Source of the DNA: Delphinus delphis
Lineage: Eukaryota; Chordata; Mammalia; Artiodactyla; Delphinidae
Assembly: GCF_949987515.2 (NCBI RefSeq)
Contig: NC_082691.1
Location: 34,780,417 to 34,844,416, forward strand
Length of the DNA stretch: 64,000 bases
Direction of reading: 5' to 3'
A program made the translations under genes and the position numbers. The notes under the pieces were generated by a model. The model had not been told where the DNA came from. It saw only the letters and a program-made list of their open reading frames with translations, and ran no database searches. This document shows positions 1 through 10,460 of this stretch, piece after piece (position 1 is the stretch's first letter; each line of letters starts with the position of its first letter).

Positions 1-350
1 AGTCCTCTCAGCATACCCATAACTTTTTCCTCAGCAAAACCATGTGTTATACACATTGACTTAAATGTAAATGATTACCTGAAACTGAGGAACTTGAGAG
101 AAGTCAGACTCATGAAGTAGAGTAATAGAATTTTAACTTGGAAGGGATCTTAGGTATCACATTTCAGCCAATTCACAAACCTATTGCCACATCAGTGAAA
201 TTCAGTAGTGGTATTGTTAATTATTTAATGGCTCTCTTTATATTGTCTTACTTTATAAAAAAACCTTTAGATTTTGCCACATCATAATAAAAATATACTT
301 TGAATTAGAATTCAGTGTATGTTGGAAACATCCCTTGACTCCTAAATAAA

Positions 351-384
351 TATATGTATATATATGTGTGTGTGTGTATATACA
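351..384. repeat. TA/TG dinucleotide microsatellite
   Basis: Alternating ta and tg dinucleotides make a short simple repeat in AT-rich DNA. The rest of positions 1-530 shows no gene and no repeat that I can name. Confidence 0.85.
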
Positions 385-529
385 TAAATAACATTTATAT
401 TATTCCACACTTGCTTTCTTCCATCATTTAGCAGTGGGAGGCAGTGGGTTCAGGGAAGAAGTTGAAGAACTTTGAGGTCCTAAGGAATGGTAGAGTCACT
501 AATTAGAAGAAACCTGGGTCTCTGAATGA

Positions 530-630
530 CTGCAAGAGAATGTGACATGAACAAGAAATAAATCTTGTGTTAAGCTTCAGTGATATTGGTACTGTTTGTT
601 ATAGCAGTTAGCCTACCGTGACTAATATGG
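530..630 (+). mobile_element. Possible MaLR (MLT1-like) LTR 3' end fragment
   Basis: The stretch has the order of signals typical of the 3' end of MaLR LTRs: an aagaaataaa segment, a ttaagc block, a tttgttatagcag block and a gactaat ending. It is degraded and short, so the family assignment is tentative. Confidence 0.4.
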
Positions 631-987
631 CCAGTTCTGTAAGACCGTAGATATTTCAACCTCCAATGATCTTTTCTTGCATTTGAATTGTAGAAACTTC
701 TTTTCATTATTTATCCCTAACTAGTTTTTCCTTACGTTAGTGCTTTTGTATAAAGCCATTATAATTATATTTTCAGTTGTGAACCTACTTTGAAGGTAGT
801 ACTGAAGTAAGTGTATTACTTAATCTTATCATTCCTTTGCATATTATAATAAATATTCCAGTTAAACATTTTGATTTTTTATTTTCATAAATTTAACATT
901 CAAATGTGAAAAAGACAAGTGTAGTTATATGGAGGGTACAAGCTGCCATTGCCCTTGCCTATGCTCTGGTTAAAAATCCTAGAATCC

Positions 988-1200
988 AGGCTTCCCTGGT
1001 GGCGCAGTGGTTGAGAGTCCACGTACCGATGCAGCGGACACGGGTTCGTGCCCCGGTCCAGGAAGATCCCACATGCCGCAGAGAGGCTAGGCCCGTGAGC
1101 CATGGACACTGAGCCTGTGCGTCCGGAGCCTGTGCTCCACAACGGGAGAGGCCACAGCAGTGAGAGGCCCGCGTACCGCAAAAAAAAAAAAAAAAAAAAA
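988..1200 (+). mobile_element. CHR-2-type tRNA-derived SINE
   Basis: A complete short CHR SINE begins at the ggcttccctggtggc start and ends in about 20 A residues. An A-box-like segment (tggcgcagtgg) lies near 1000-1010 and a B-box-like segment (ggttcgtgccc) near 1043-1053, as expected of an internal pol III promoter inherited from a tRNA. The flanks repeat aaaaatcctagaatcc at 972-987 and again at the end of the A-tail through 1211, which marks an L1-mediated insertion. The 68-aa and 93-aa ORFs across it are chance readings of the SINE. Confidence 0.93.
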
Positions 1201-1211
1201 TCCTAGAATCC

Positions 1212-2773
1212 TACTTTAGGATGAATTCTCACCACCTCTAGGCACTCAGAGTTAATCCTTAGCACATGAAACTTGAGAATAGGTGAGAATTGTTCATCAC
1301 CAAGGTTTTAGGCCAATTTGAAATCACTATCACAAGCAAAAAGCAAAATTTAATTATATACATACCTATCTATGTAATACAGAGGATTGATTAGCTTGAA
1401 GACTAGGTCCCTTCTATTTTCCTTTAGCAGTATTTTTACATGATTTTTAAATTTTATTTGCTTAATGAGCTTGGAGTTTGACAGGGCTGTTTTGGGTATG
1501 TGTGACTGTGTGTGATGGAGTGGTTGTATTTGTTTCCAGGTGCCACTTGAGATTAATGCCAGATATAGCTGTCCTGGGGATGGGGATGCAATAATAAATA
1601 TGAACCAATGTAAACAATCTAGATTTTAAAGTAAATACAATGACAGCATGTTAAAGATGAAGTGGAATCAATTTGCTCAATAATAATGTTGCCAACAGGG
1701 TAGTTGGCACTACTATATCACTAAGATATAATGTGAATCCAAAAAGCACTATAGCCTCTCCTTTCATGGGGCTCATAGACTGTGTATTGAAGTATAAACA
1801 ACACAGAGTCAGTGGACTTAATCAACATTTGCTTGTGCCAGAATTGCTCCCATGTATCACAGTCTAGCATGTTCCTTCAACACAACACTAAAGCATCCCC
1901 TCAAGACTGAGGGAGAAGTGCCTCTACTGCTAGTATCCCTGTCTTTCCTTTTCCCTTACCACTTCAAGATGACCTTACCCTGGGGACTTGCTCCTGTTCC
2001 CAGAGCTTTATTTCACTCCTTCATTGGGCTGCAGGACTCTAATGACTTACTTAGGAGTTGAAAATCATTTTTACCAGCATGATTATCATGACTGGTCATC
2101 CTGATAACTACTAGATTTGCATTAAATAAGCCTCAAATGTCAATTATATATACACAACCTTTAAAAATGCCACTTGGCAGAGGAATCTATGTGATACCTT
2201 GAAAAGTTGTGAAAATTAAGTGAAATCAAACAATAAAATCATACTTTATACAAAGCAAAATTCAACCTTAAAATATTACTAAAATGCCCTCATAAAAATT
2301 CACAAGATAATGACAAAAAGTCCAAGTCTATGAGGAAGTTACAGAGGTAGAGATTAAGATTGCAATAAGGAGTTAGTTATGTACATTAGACTAATTGCTC
2401 AATAATAAGCAAGCAACCCCTGGAAAGAGAATCTTAAATCTAGCAAGAATTTCCATTAGATATAATCATTGGAATATAAACCACCTTAGTTTTATGATTT
2501 TCTAGGAATTTAACCTCATAAGTCTCTATTTAATACTATTAGAAGATTCTTAACTTGGCCTAAATACTTTATGCTGTAATTACTATTTCAGTGCTTAGTA
2601 TCTTCAGTGGAAATAATTACTAATCATATTCTAAAGTGCTCTTCCTAGATTTCCCTGAAAAAGAATATAATTGTAATATCATCAAATTATTACAAATATA
2701 ACTTGAGAAATGAAAAAGCATAGAGTAAACTAGTATTCATCATTAGATATCTGTGTATCTACAGAAATTTTTA
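1212..2773. other. No gene or nameable repeat seen
   Basis: AT-rich sequence. The only ORFs are 64 and 69 aa and they lack any recognisable domain. I see no repeat family I can support. Confidence 0.6.
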
Positions 2774-2785
2774 ACAAGTATATAT

Positions 2786-3136
2786 ATATTTTGAATTAAT
2801 TATTTTATTTTTGGCTGTGTTGGGTCTTCCTTGCTCTGCGCGAGCTTTCTCTAGTTGCGGTGTGTGGGGGCTACTCTTTCATTGCAGTGCGTGTGCTTCT
2901 TATTGTGATGGCTTCTTTTGTTGCAGAGCATGGACTCTAGGCATGTGGGCTTCAGTAGTTGTGGCACATGGGCTCAGTAGTTGTGGCTTGCGGGCTCTAG
3001 AGCGCAGGTTCAGTAGTTGTGGTGCATGGGCTTAGTTGCTCCACAGCATGTGAGATCTTCCCGGACCAGGGCTCGAACCTGTGTTCCCTGCACTGGCAGA
3101 TGGATTCTTAACCACTGCACCATCAGGGAAGTCCCT
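2786..3136 (-). mobile_element. CHR-1-type (long) SINE, minus strand
   Basis: The right end carries the reverse complement of the SINE start (accatcagggaagtccc), so the element reads leftward. The body has several diverged copies of a cagtagttgtggc unit, the part of the long CHR form that the short form lacks. Direct repeats acaagtatatat at 2774-2785 and 3137-3148 are the target-site duplication. A 74-aa ORF across it is a by-product. Confidence 0.9.
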
Positions 3137-3273
3137 ACAAGTATATATTAAAATAAATCAATTTTGGTCCTGAAATGGATCAAATAATTTTCTTTTTAAT
3201 ACGATAGTTTTATATATGCATTAGGCTGCTTCTTTAAGCAATGTGAACAAATCTCAGTCTAAAAGGAGCAGAG

Positions 3274-3485
3274 GGCTTCCCTGGTGGTGCAGTGGTTGAG
3301 AGTCCGCCTGCCGATGCAGGGGACACCGGTTCGTGACCCGGTCCGGGAAGATCCCACATGCCGCGGAGCGGCTGGGTCCGTGAGCCATGGCCGCTGAGCC
3401 TGCGCATCCGGAGCCTGTGCTCCGCAACGGGAGAGGCCGCAGCAGCGAGAGGCCCGCGTACCGAAAAATAAATAAATAAATAAAT
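3274..3485 (+). mobile_element. CHR-2-type SINE
   Basis: A full-length short CHR SINE ends in an (aaat)n tail. The flanks aaaaggagcagag (3261-3273) and aaaaggaacagag (3486-3498) match at 12 of 13 bases and form the target-site duplication. Confidence 0.93.
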
Positions 3486-3885
3486 AAAAGGAACAGAGCT
3501 TGGTTGCTATTTGAAGAGTAAAAAATAAACATTCCTATTAGAGATATCATATCTTGACTCTCTTTCTTCAGAGTTGGCTTTTACCAACTGATAAAAATTA
3601 CTGCAGTTATATCAAATATTTAGTAGTATTCAATACAATACATGAAATGCAAAACAAAATTAGTCACTTGCCCTCTCTGCTAACTCATTATACCTCGTGA
3701 AATTTTAAATTTTATTTTGTCTTTCTTTTTAATTACTGATCAATGCAATGAAGTGGATCAATATGTTAAGGGATTATAAATTTGATATATAAGCCTTAAG
3801 AATCAATAGTGCTATCTTTCATACAAGGGGAAGGAAGTTGAATTTATGACTGCATTGATACTTAGATTGCATCGTTTCACTTCCT

Positions 3886-4060
3886 TTATTTTATTTATTT
3901 TTGTTTATTTTTCTTAGCTAGAAGTTACATGTTTATTAAACAGAATACGTAAAATATAAACAACAGTAACAAATAAAAATTATCCATAGTCTCATCACCA
4001 TCCAAACCCAGCCATTGTTAAGATTATGACATATTCCTGTCTGTAGTTTTTTTCTTTTTT
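3886..4060 (-). mobile_element. Probable ancient L1 3' UTR relic
   Basis: The stretch resembles the antisense 3' portion of old mammalian L1s, with an aacagtaacaaataaaaattatcc block followed by a cccagccattgttaa block. No A-tail or TSD is discernible and the assignment is by general resemblance only. Positions 3499-3885 hold nothing I recognise. Confidence 0.35.
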
Positions 4061-4077
4061 TCATAAAGCTGTAGTTG

Positions 4078-4108
4078 TATGTGTGTGTATGTGTGTGTGT
4101 GTGTGTGC
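4078..4108. repeat. TG dinucleotide microsatellite
   Basis: Roughly fifteen tg units with one interruption, capable of length variation and Z-DNA formation. Confidence 0.9.
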
Positions 4109-4195
4109 ACAATTTAGGATCCTGATATTTAACTTTATTTTGATATTCATTTTCCCAAATTTTATATCTTTAATGGGTATATACCATCTACTCTT

Positions 4196-4375
4196 GGCTC
4201 TTTCCCTTTCTTTCCTTCTTTCCTTCTTCCTTCCTCCTTCCCTCCCTTCCTCTCTCCCTTCTTTTTTCTTTCTCCCTCCATCTTTCTTTCTTTCTTCTCT
4301 CTCTCTCTCTTTCTTTCTCTCTCTTTCTTTCTTTCTTTCTCTTCCTCCCCCCCTTTCTTTTATCTTTCTTTCTAT
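4196..4375. repeat. Long polypyrimidine (CT-rich) tract
   Basis: About 180 bases are almost purely C and T on the plus strand, built from ctttctttctt, cctccctt and ctctct motifs. The 121-aa and 152-aa ORFs through it are low-complexity artefacts (Glu/Arg/Lys-rich on one strand, Ser/Leu/Phe-rich on the other). No gene is seen between here and 5015. Confidence 0.9.
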
Positions 4376-5381
4376 TAAAGTAGTTCTGCAACAATCATCT
4401 TCATGTATAAATGTTCTAATTTTCATATCTCAGTTGAATTCAAGATCAAAGTACATGAATATTTTCAAGACTCTTGGTAAATATCGTCAATTTTATTTTA
4501 CAGCAAGATTAGACCAAATTAAATTCCCACCATATATATGAGAACAATTATTTCCTCAGGTGAGCACTAGTATTGGAAATTACCTGATTTTTTTTGGTGT
4601 TGCTGTTGCTAATTTGAGAGGTTACAAACAGCTCACTTTAATCTGCCTTCTTCTGATAATTGGTGATATTATTTCTAAATGGCTTTAAAAACATTTAGAG
4701 TAGGCTGATCCACATAATGCATTTTTATTGCTGAAGTGTGATGAATTCTAAATCTTTCATTATTATTTTCCCCTCAAAGTCTACTCTATGTTGCACTCAC
4801 AGGGTTTCTCCTATCAGAAGGATGAACATAATTACAAAATTTCGGAATGGCTCAGTTTGGAAACAAAGGATACATGTTAAATTCGTGGCATGAAAGGGTG
4901 CAAATTGCTTTGTAGAAGAGAAGATAATAAAGAGAAAAATTTCTCTCCCATAGCACTTTGTATTTCTATTCCACTGATCATTTTTAATAGCTTCTGTCCT
5001 TGTTCATTTTATAACAAGATGACTATTTTTTAAAACATTTCTATTGGAGTATAATTGCTTTACAGTGGTGTGTTAGTTTCTGCTTTATAACAAAATAAAT
5101 CAGCTATACATATACATATATCCCCATATCTCCTCCCTCTTGCGTCTCTCTTCCACCCCTCTAGGTGGTCACAAAGCACCGAGCTGATCTCCCTGTGCTA
5201 TGCGGCTGCTTCCCACTAGCTATCTATTTTACATTTGGTAGTGTATATATGTCCATGCCACTCTCTCACTTTGTCCCAGCTTACCCTTCCCCCTCCCCAT
5301 GTCCTCAAGTCCATTCTCTAGTAGGTCTGCGTCTTCATTCCTGTCTTGCCCCTAGGCATGACCATTGCTACTATTTTGTTT

Positions 5382-8300
5382 TTATATTCCATATATATGT
5401 GTTAGCATACGTATTTGTTTTTCTTTCTGACTTACTTCACTCTGTATGACAGACTCTAAGTCCATCCACCTCACTACAAATAACTCAATTTCGTTTCTTT
5501 TTATGGCTGAGTAATATTCCATTGTATGTATGTGCCACAGCTTTTTTATCCATTCATCAGTCGATGGACACTTAGGTGGCTTCCATGTCCTGGCTATTGT
5601 AAATAGAGCTGCAGTGAACATTGTGGTACATGACTCTTTTTGAATCATGGTTTTCTCAGGGTATATGCCCAATAGTGGGATTGCTGGGTCCTATGGTAGT
5701 TCTATTTTTAGTTTTTTAAGGATCCTCCATACTGATACATGCAAATTGATACATAGTGGCTGTATCAGTTTACATTCCCACCAACAGTGCAAGAGGGTTC
5801 CCTTTTCTCCACACCCTCTCCAGCATTTATTGTTCGTAGATTTTTTAATGATGGCCATTCTAACCAGTGTGAGGTGATACCTCCTTGTAGTTTTGATTTG
5901 CATTTCTCTAATGATTAGTGATGTTGAGCATCCTTTCTGTGTTTGTTGGCAATCTGTATATCTTCTTTGGAGAAATGTCTATTTAGGTCTTCTGCCCATT
6001 TTTGGATTGGGTTGTTTGTTTTTTTGATATTGAGCTGCATGAGCTGCTTGTAAATTTTGGGGATTAATCCTTTGTCAGTTGCTTCATTTGCAAATATTTT
6101 CTCTCATTCCGAGGGTTGTCTTTTCGACTTCTTTACGGTTTCCTTTGCTGTGCAAAAGCTTTTAAGTTTCATTAGGTCCCATTTGTTTATTTTTGTTTTT
6201 ATTTCCATTTCTCCAGGAGGTGGGTCAAAAAGGATCCTGCTGTGATTTATGTCATAGAGTGTTCTGCCCATGTTTTCCTCTAAGAGTTTGATAGTGTCTG
6301 GCCTTACATTTAGATCTCTAATCCATTTTGAGTTGATATTTGTGTATGGTGTTATGGAGTGTTGTAATTTCATTCTTTTACATGTAGCTGTCCAGCTTCC
6401 GAGTACCACTTATTGAAGAGGCTTTCTTTTCTACATTGCATATTGTTGCCTCCTTTATCAAAAATAAGGTGACCGTATATGTGTGGCTTTATCTCTGGGC
6501 TTTCTATCCTGCTCGATTGATCTATATTTCTGTTTTTGTGCCAGTACCATACTGTCTTGATTACTGTAGCTTTGTAGTATAGTTTGAAGTCAGCGAGCCT
6601 GATTCCTCCAGCTCTATTTTTCTTTCTCAAGATTGCTCCGGCTATTCGAGGTCTTTTGTGTTTCCATACAAATTGTGAAGTTTTTTGTTCTAGTTCTGTG
6701 TAAAATGCCATTGGTAGTTTAATAGGGATTACAGTGAATCTGTAGATTGCTTTGGGTAGTATAATCATTTTCAAAATGTTGATTCTTTGAATCCAAGAAC
6801 ATGGTATATCTCTCCATCTGTTTGTATCATCTTTAATTTCTTTCATCAGTGTCTTATAGTTTTCTGCATACAGGTCTTTTATTTTCCTTGGTAGGTAATT
6901 CCTAGGTATGTTATTCTTTTTGTTGTAATGGAAAATGGGAGTGTTTCCTTAATTACTCTTTCAGATTTTTTATCATTAGTGTATAGGAATGCAAGAAATT
7001 TCTGTGCATTAATTTTTTATCCTGCTACTTTACCAAATTCATTGATTAGCTCTAGTAGTTTTCTGGTAGCATCTTTAGGATTCTCTATGTAGAGTATCAT
7101 GTCATCTGCAAACAGTGACAGCTTTACTTCTTCTTTTCAGATATGGATTCCTTTTATTTATTTTTCTTCTCTGATTGCTGTGGCTAAAACTTCCAAAACT
7201 ATGTTGAATAATTGTCATGAGAGTGGACAACCTTGCCTTGTTTCTGATCTTAGAGGAAATGGTTTCAGTTTTTCACCATTGAGGACGATGTTGGCTGTGG
7301 GTTTGTCATATATGGCCTTTTTTATGTTGAGGAAAGTTCCCTCTATGCCTACCTTCGGCAGGGGGTGGTTGTTGAATTTTGTCGAAAGCTTTCTCTGCAT
7401 CGATTGAGATGATCATATGGTTTTTCTCCTTCAATTTGTTAATATGGTGTATCACACTGATTGATTTGCATATATTGAAGAATCCTTGCATTCCTGGGAT
7501 AAACTCCACTTGATCATGGTATATGATCCTTTTAATGTGCTGTTGGATTCTGTTTGCTAGTATTTTGTTGAGGATTTTTGCATCTATGTTCATCGGTGAT
7601 ATTGACCTGTAGTTTTCTTTCGTTGTGACATCTTTGTCTGGTTTTGGCATTAGCGTGATGGTGGCCTCGTAGAATGAGTTTGGGAGTGTTCCTCCCTCTG
7701 CTATATTTTGGAAGAGTTTGAGAAGGATAGATGTTAGCTCTTCTCTAATGTTTGATAGAATTCACCTGTGAAGCCATCTCATCCTGGGCTTTTGTTTGTT
7801 GGAAGACTTTTAATCACAGTTTTGATTTCAGTGCTTTTGATTGGTCTCTTTATATTTTCTATTTCTTCCTGGTTCAGTGTTGGAAGGTTGTGCTTTTCTA
7901 AGAATTTGTCCATTTCTTCCAGGTTGTCCATTTTATTGGCATATGGTTGCTTGTAGTAATCTCTTATGATCCTTTGTATTTCTGCAGTGTCAGTTGTTAA
8001 CCTCTCCTTTTTCATTTCTAATTCTATTGATTTGAGACTTCTCCCTTTTTTTCTTGATGAGTCTGGCTAATGGTTTCTCTCTTTTGTGTATGTTGTCAAA
8101 GAACCAGCTTTTATTGTTATTGATTTTTGCTATCATTTCCTTCATTTCTTTTTCACTTATTTCTGATCTGATCTTTATGATTTCTTTCCTTCTGCTAACT
8201 TTGGTTGTTTTTTGTTTTTGTTTTGTAAAATTTTTATTTATTTATTTATTTATGGCTGTGTTGAGTCTTCATTTCTGTATGAGGGCTTTCTCTAGTTCTG

Positions 8301-9518
8301 GCAAGCGGGGGCCACTCTTCATTGCTGTGCGCAGGCCTCTCACCATCTCGGCCTCTATTGTTGCGGAGCACAGCCTCCAGACACGCAGGCTCAGCAGTTG
8401 TGGCTCACGGGCCCGGTTGCTCTGTGGCATGTGGATCTTCCTAGACCAGGGCTCAAATCCATGTCCCCTGCACTGGCAGGCAGATTCTCTACCACTGGGC
8501 CACCAGGGAAGCCCTCTTTGTTTTTTTTATTCTTCTTTCTCTTATTGCTTTAGGTGTAAGGTTAGGTTGTTTATTTGAGATGTTTCTTGTTTCTTGAGGT
8601 AGGATTGTATTGCTATGAACTTCCCTCTTAGAACTGCTTTTGCTGCATCCGATAGGTTTTGGGTTGTGGTGTTTTCACCGTCATTTGTTTCTAGGTATTT
8701 TTTGATTTCCTTTTTGCTTTCTTCAGTGTTCTCTTGGTTACTTAGTAGTATATTGTTTAGCCTCCATGTGTTTGTATTTTTTACAGAGTTTTTCTTGTAA
8801 TTGATATCTAGTCTCATAGTGTTGTGGTTGGAAAGGATACTTGATACAATTTCAATTTTCTTAAATTTACCAAGGCTTGATTTGTGACCCAAGATATGAT
8901 CTATGCTGCAGAATGTTCCATGAGCACTTGAGAAAAATGTGTATTCTGTGGTTTTTGGATAGAATGTCCTATAAATATCAATTAAGTCTATCTTGTTTAA
9001 TATATCATTTAAAGCTTGTGTTTCCTTATTTATTTTCATTTTGGATGATCTGTCCATTGGTGAAGGTGGGGTGTTAAAATCCCCTACTGTGAATGTGTTA
9101 CTGTTGATTTCCCCTTTGATGGCTGTTAGCCTTTGCCTTATGTATTGAGGTGCTTCTATGTTGGGTGTATAAATATTTACAATTATTATATCTTCTTTTC
9201 GATCGGTCCCTTGATCATTATGTAGTGTCCTTCTTTGTCTCTTGTAATAGTCTTCATTTTAAAGCCTATTTTGTCTGATATGAGAATTGCTACTTCAGCT
9301 TTGTTTTGATTTCTATTTGCATGGAATATCTTTTTCCAACCCCTCACTTTCAGTCTGTATGTGTCTCTAGGTCTGAAGTGAGTCTCTTGTAGACAGCATA
9401 TATATAGGTCTTGTTTTTGTATCCATTCAGCCAGTCCATGTCTTTTGGTTGGAGCATTTAATCCATTTACATTTAAGGTAATTATTGATATGTATGTTCC
9501 TATTACAATTTTATTCAT
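5382..9518 (-). pseudogene. L1-1 ORF2 remnant (endonuclease-reverse transcriptase)
   Basis: ORF2 normally encodes one protein of about 1,275 aa that nicks target DNA and reverse transcribes L1 RNA. Here it survives as pieces in several frames. The N-terminal endonuclease begins at 9518 and shows NVNG and QETHF. A second endonuclease piece lies at 8542-9057 and shows SNH where the family normally has SDH. The reverse-transcriptase FADDM motif is encoded at 7098-7112. The C-terminal Cys/His motif (C-x3-C-x7-H-C-x3-C) is at 5772-5825, and the last ORF block ends at 5382. A SINE at 8222-8514 and multiple frameshifts and stops interrupt it. The function is known for the family; this copy is dead. 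Confidence 0.92.
8222..8514 (-). mobile_element. CHR-type SINE nested in L1-1 ORF2
   Basis: The right end is ccaccagggaagcc, the reverse complement of the SINE start, and the left end is an (attt)n tail, so it reads leftward. It interrupts the region between the endonuclease and reverse-transcriptase parts of L1-1 ORF2, where L1-3 is continuous (near 35,270), so it postdates L1-1. T-rich flanks (tttggttgttttttg and tttgtttttttt) probably hold the TSD, but low complexity hides its limits. Confidence 0.9.
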
Positions 9519-9567
9519 TGTTTTGGGTTTGTTATTGTAGATCTTTTCCTTCTCTTGTGTTTCCTGC

Positions 9568-10460
9568 CTAGAGAAGTTCCTTTAACATTTGTTGTAAAGC
9601 TGGTTTGGTGGTGGTGAATTCTCTTAGCTTTTGCTTGTCTGTAAAGGTTTTAATTTCTCCATTAAATCAGAATGAGATCCTTGGTGGTTAGAGTAATCTT
9701 GGTTGTAGGTTTTTCCCTTTTATCACTTTAAATTTGTCCTGCCACTTCCTTCTGGGTTGCAGAGTTTCTGCTGAATGATCAGCTGTTAACCTTATGGGGA
9801 TTCCCTTGTATGATATTTGTTGTTTTTCCCTTGTTCCTCTTAATATTTTTTCTTTGTATTTAATTTTTGATAGTTTGATTAATATGTGTTTTGGCATGTT
9901 TCTCCTTGGATTTATCCTTTACGGGACTCTCTGTGCTTCCTGGACTTGACTGACTGTTTCCTTTCCCATATTAGGGAAGTTTTCAACAATAATATCTTCA
10001 AATATTTTCTCAGTCCCTTTTCTTTTCTCTTCTTCTTCTCGGGCCCCTATAATTCGAATGTTGGTGCATTTAATGTTGTTCCAGAAGTCTCTGAGACTGT
10101 CCTCAATTCTTTTCATTGTTTTTTCTTTATCCTGCTCTGTGGTAGTTATTTCCACTATTTTATCTTCCAAGTCACTTATCCGTTCTTCTGCCTCAGTTAT
10201 TCTGCTATTGATTCCTTCTAGAGAATTTTTAGTTTCACTTATGGTGTTGTTCATCATTGTTTCTTTGCTCTTTAGTTATTCTAGGTCCTTGTTAAACATT
10301 TCTTGTATTTTCTCCTTTCTATTGCCAAGATTTTGGATCATCTTTACTGTCATTACTCTGAATTCTTTTTCAGGTAGACTGCATATTACTTTTCATTTGT
10401 TTGGTCTGGTGGGTTTTCACCTTGCTCTTTCAACTGCTGTGTGTTTCTGTGTCTTCTCAT
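9568..10460 (-). pseudogene. L1-1 ORF1 remnant (RNA-binding chaperone)
   Basis: ORF1 protein is the trimeric RNA chaperone of the L1 particle. The start codon aligned with the other copies is at 10458-10460 and the stop at 9568-9570, a span of 893 bp, which is not a multiple of three and so implies a frameshift. The block read from 10257 down to 9919 has a heptad-like coiled coil with Glu/Lys-rich repeats (ITEAEERISDLED) leading into the central RNA-binding part. A C-terminal piece lies at 9688-9897. The ORF2 start lies about 50 bp downstream on the same strand, the normal L1 layout. Confidence 0.88.

Noticed and set aside
4061..4541. 152-aa and 121-aa ORFs
   Set aside because: They run through the TG repeat and pyrimidine tract; the composition is low-complexity.
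5382..9518. L1-1 as a potentially active transposon
   Set aside because: Frameshifts, stops and a nested SINE break ORF2, and ORF1 has a length not divisible by three.
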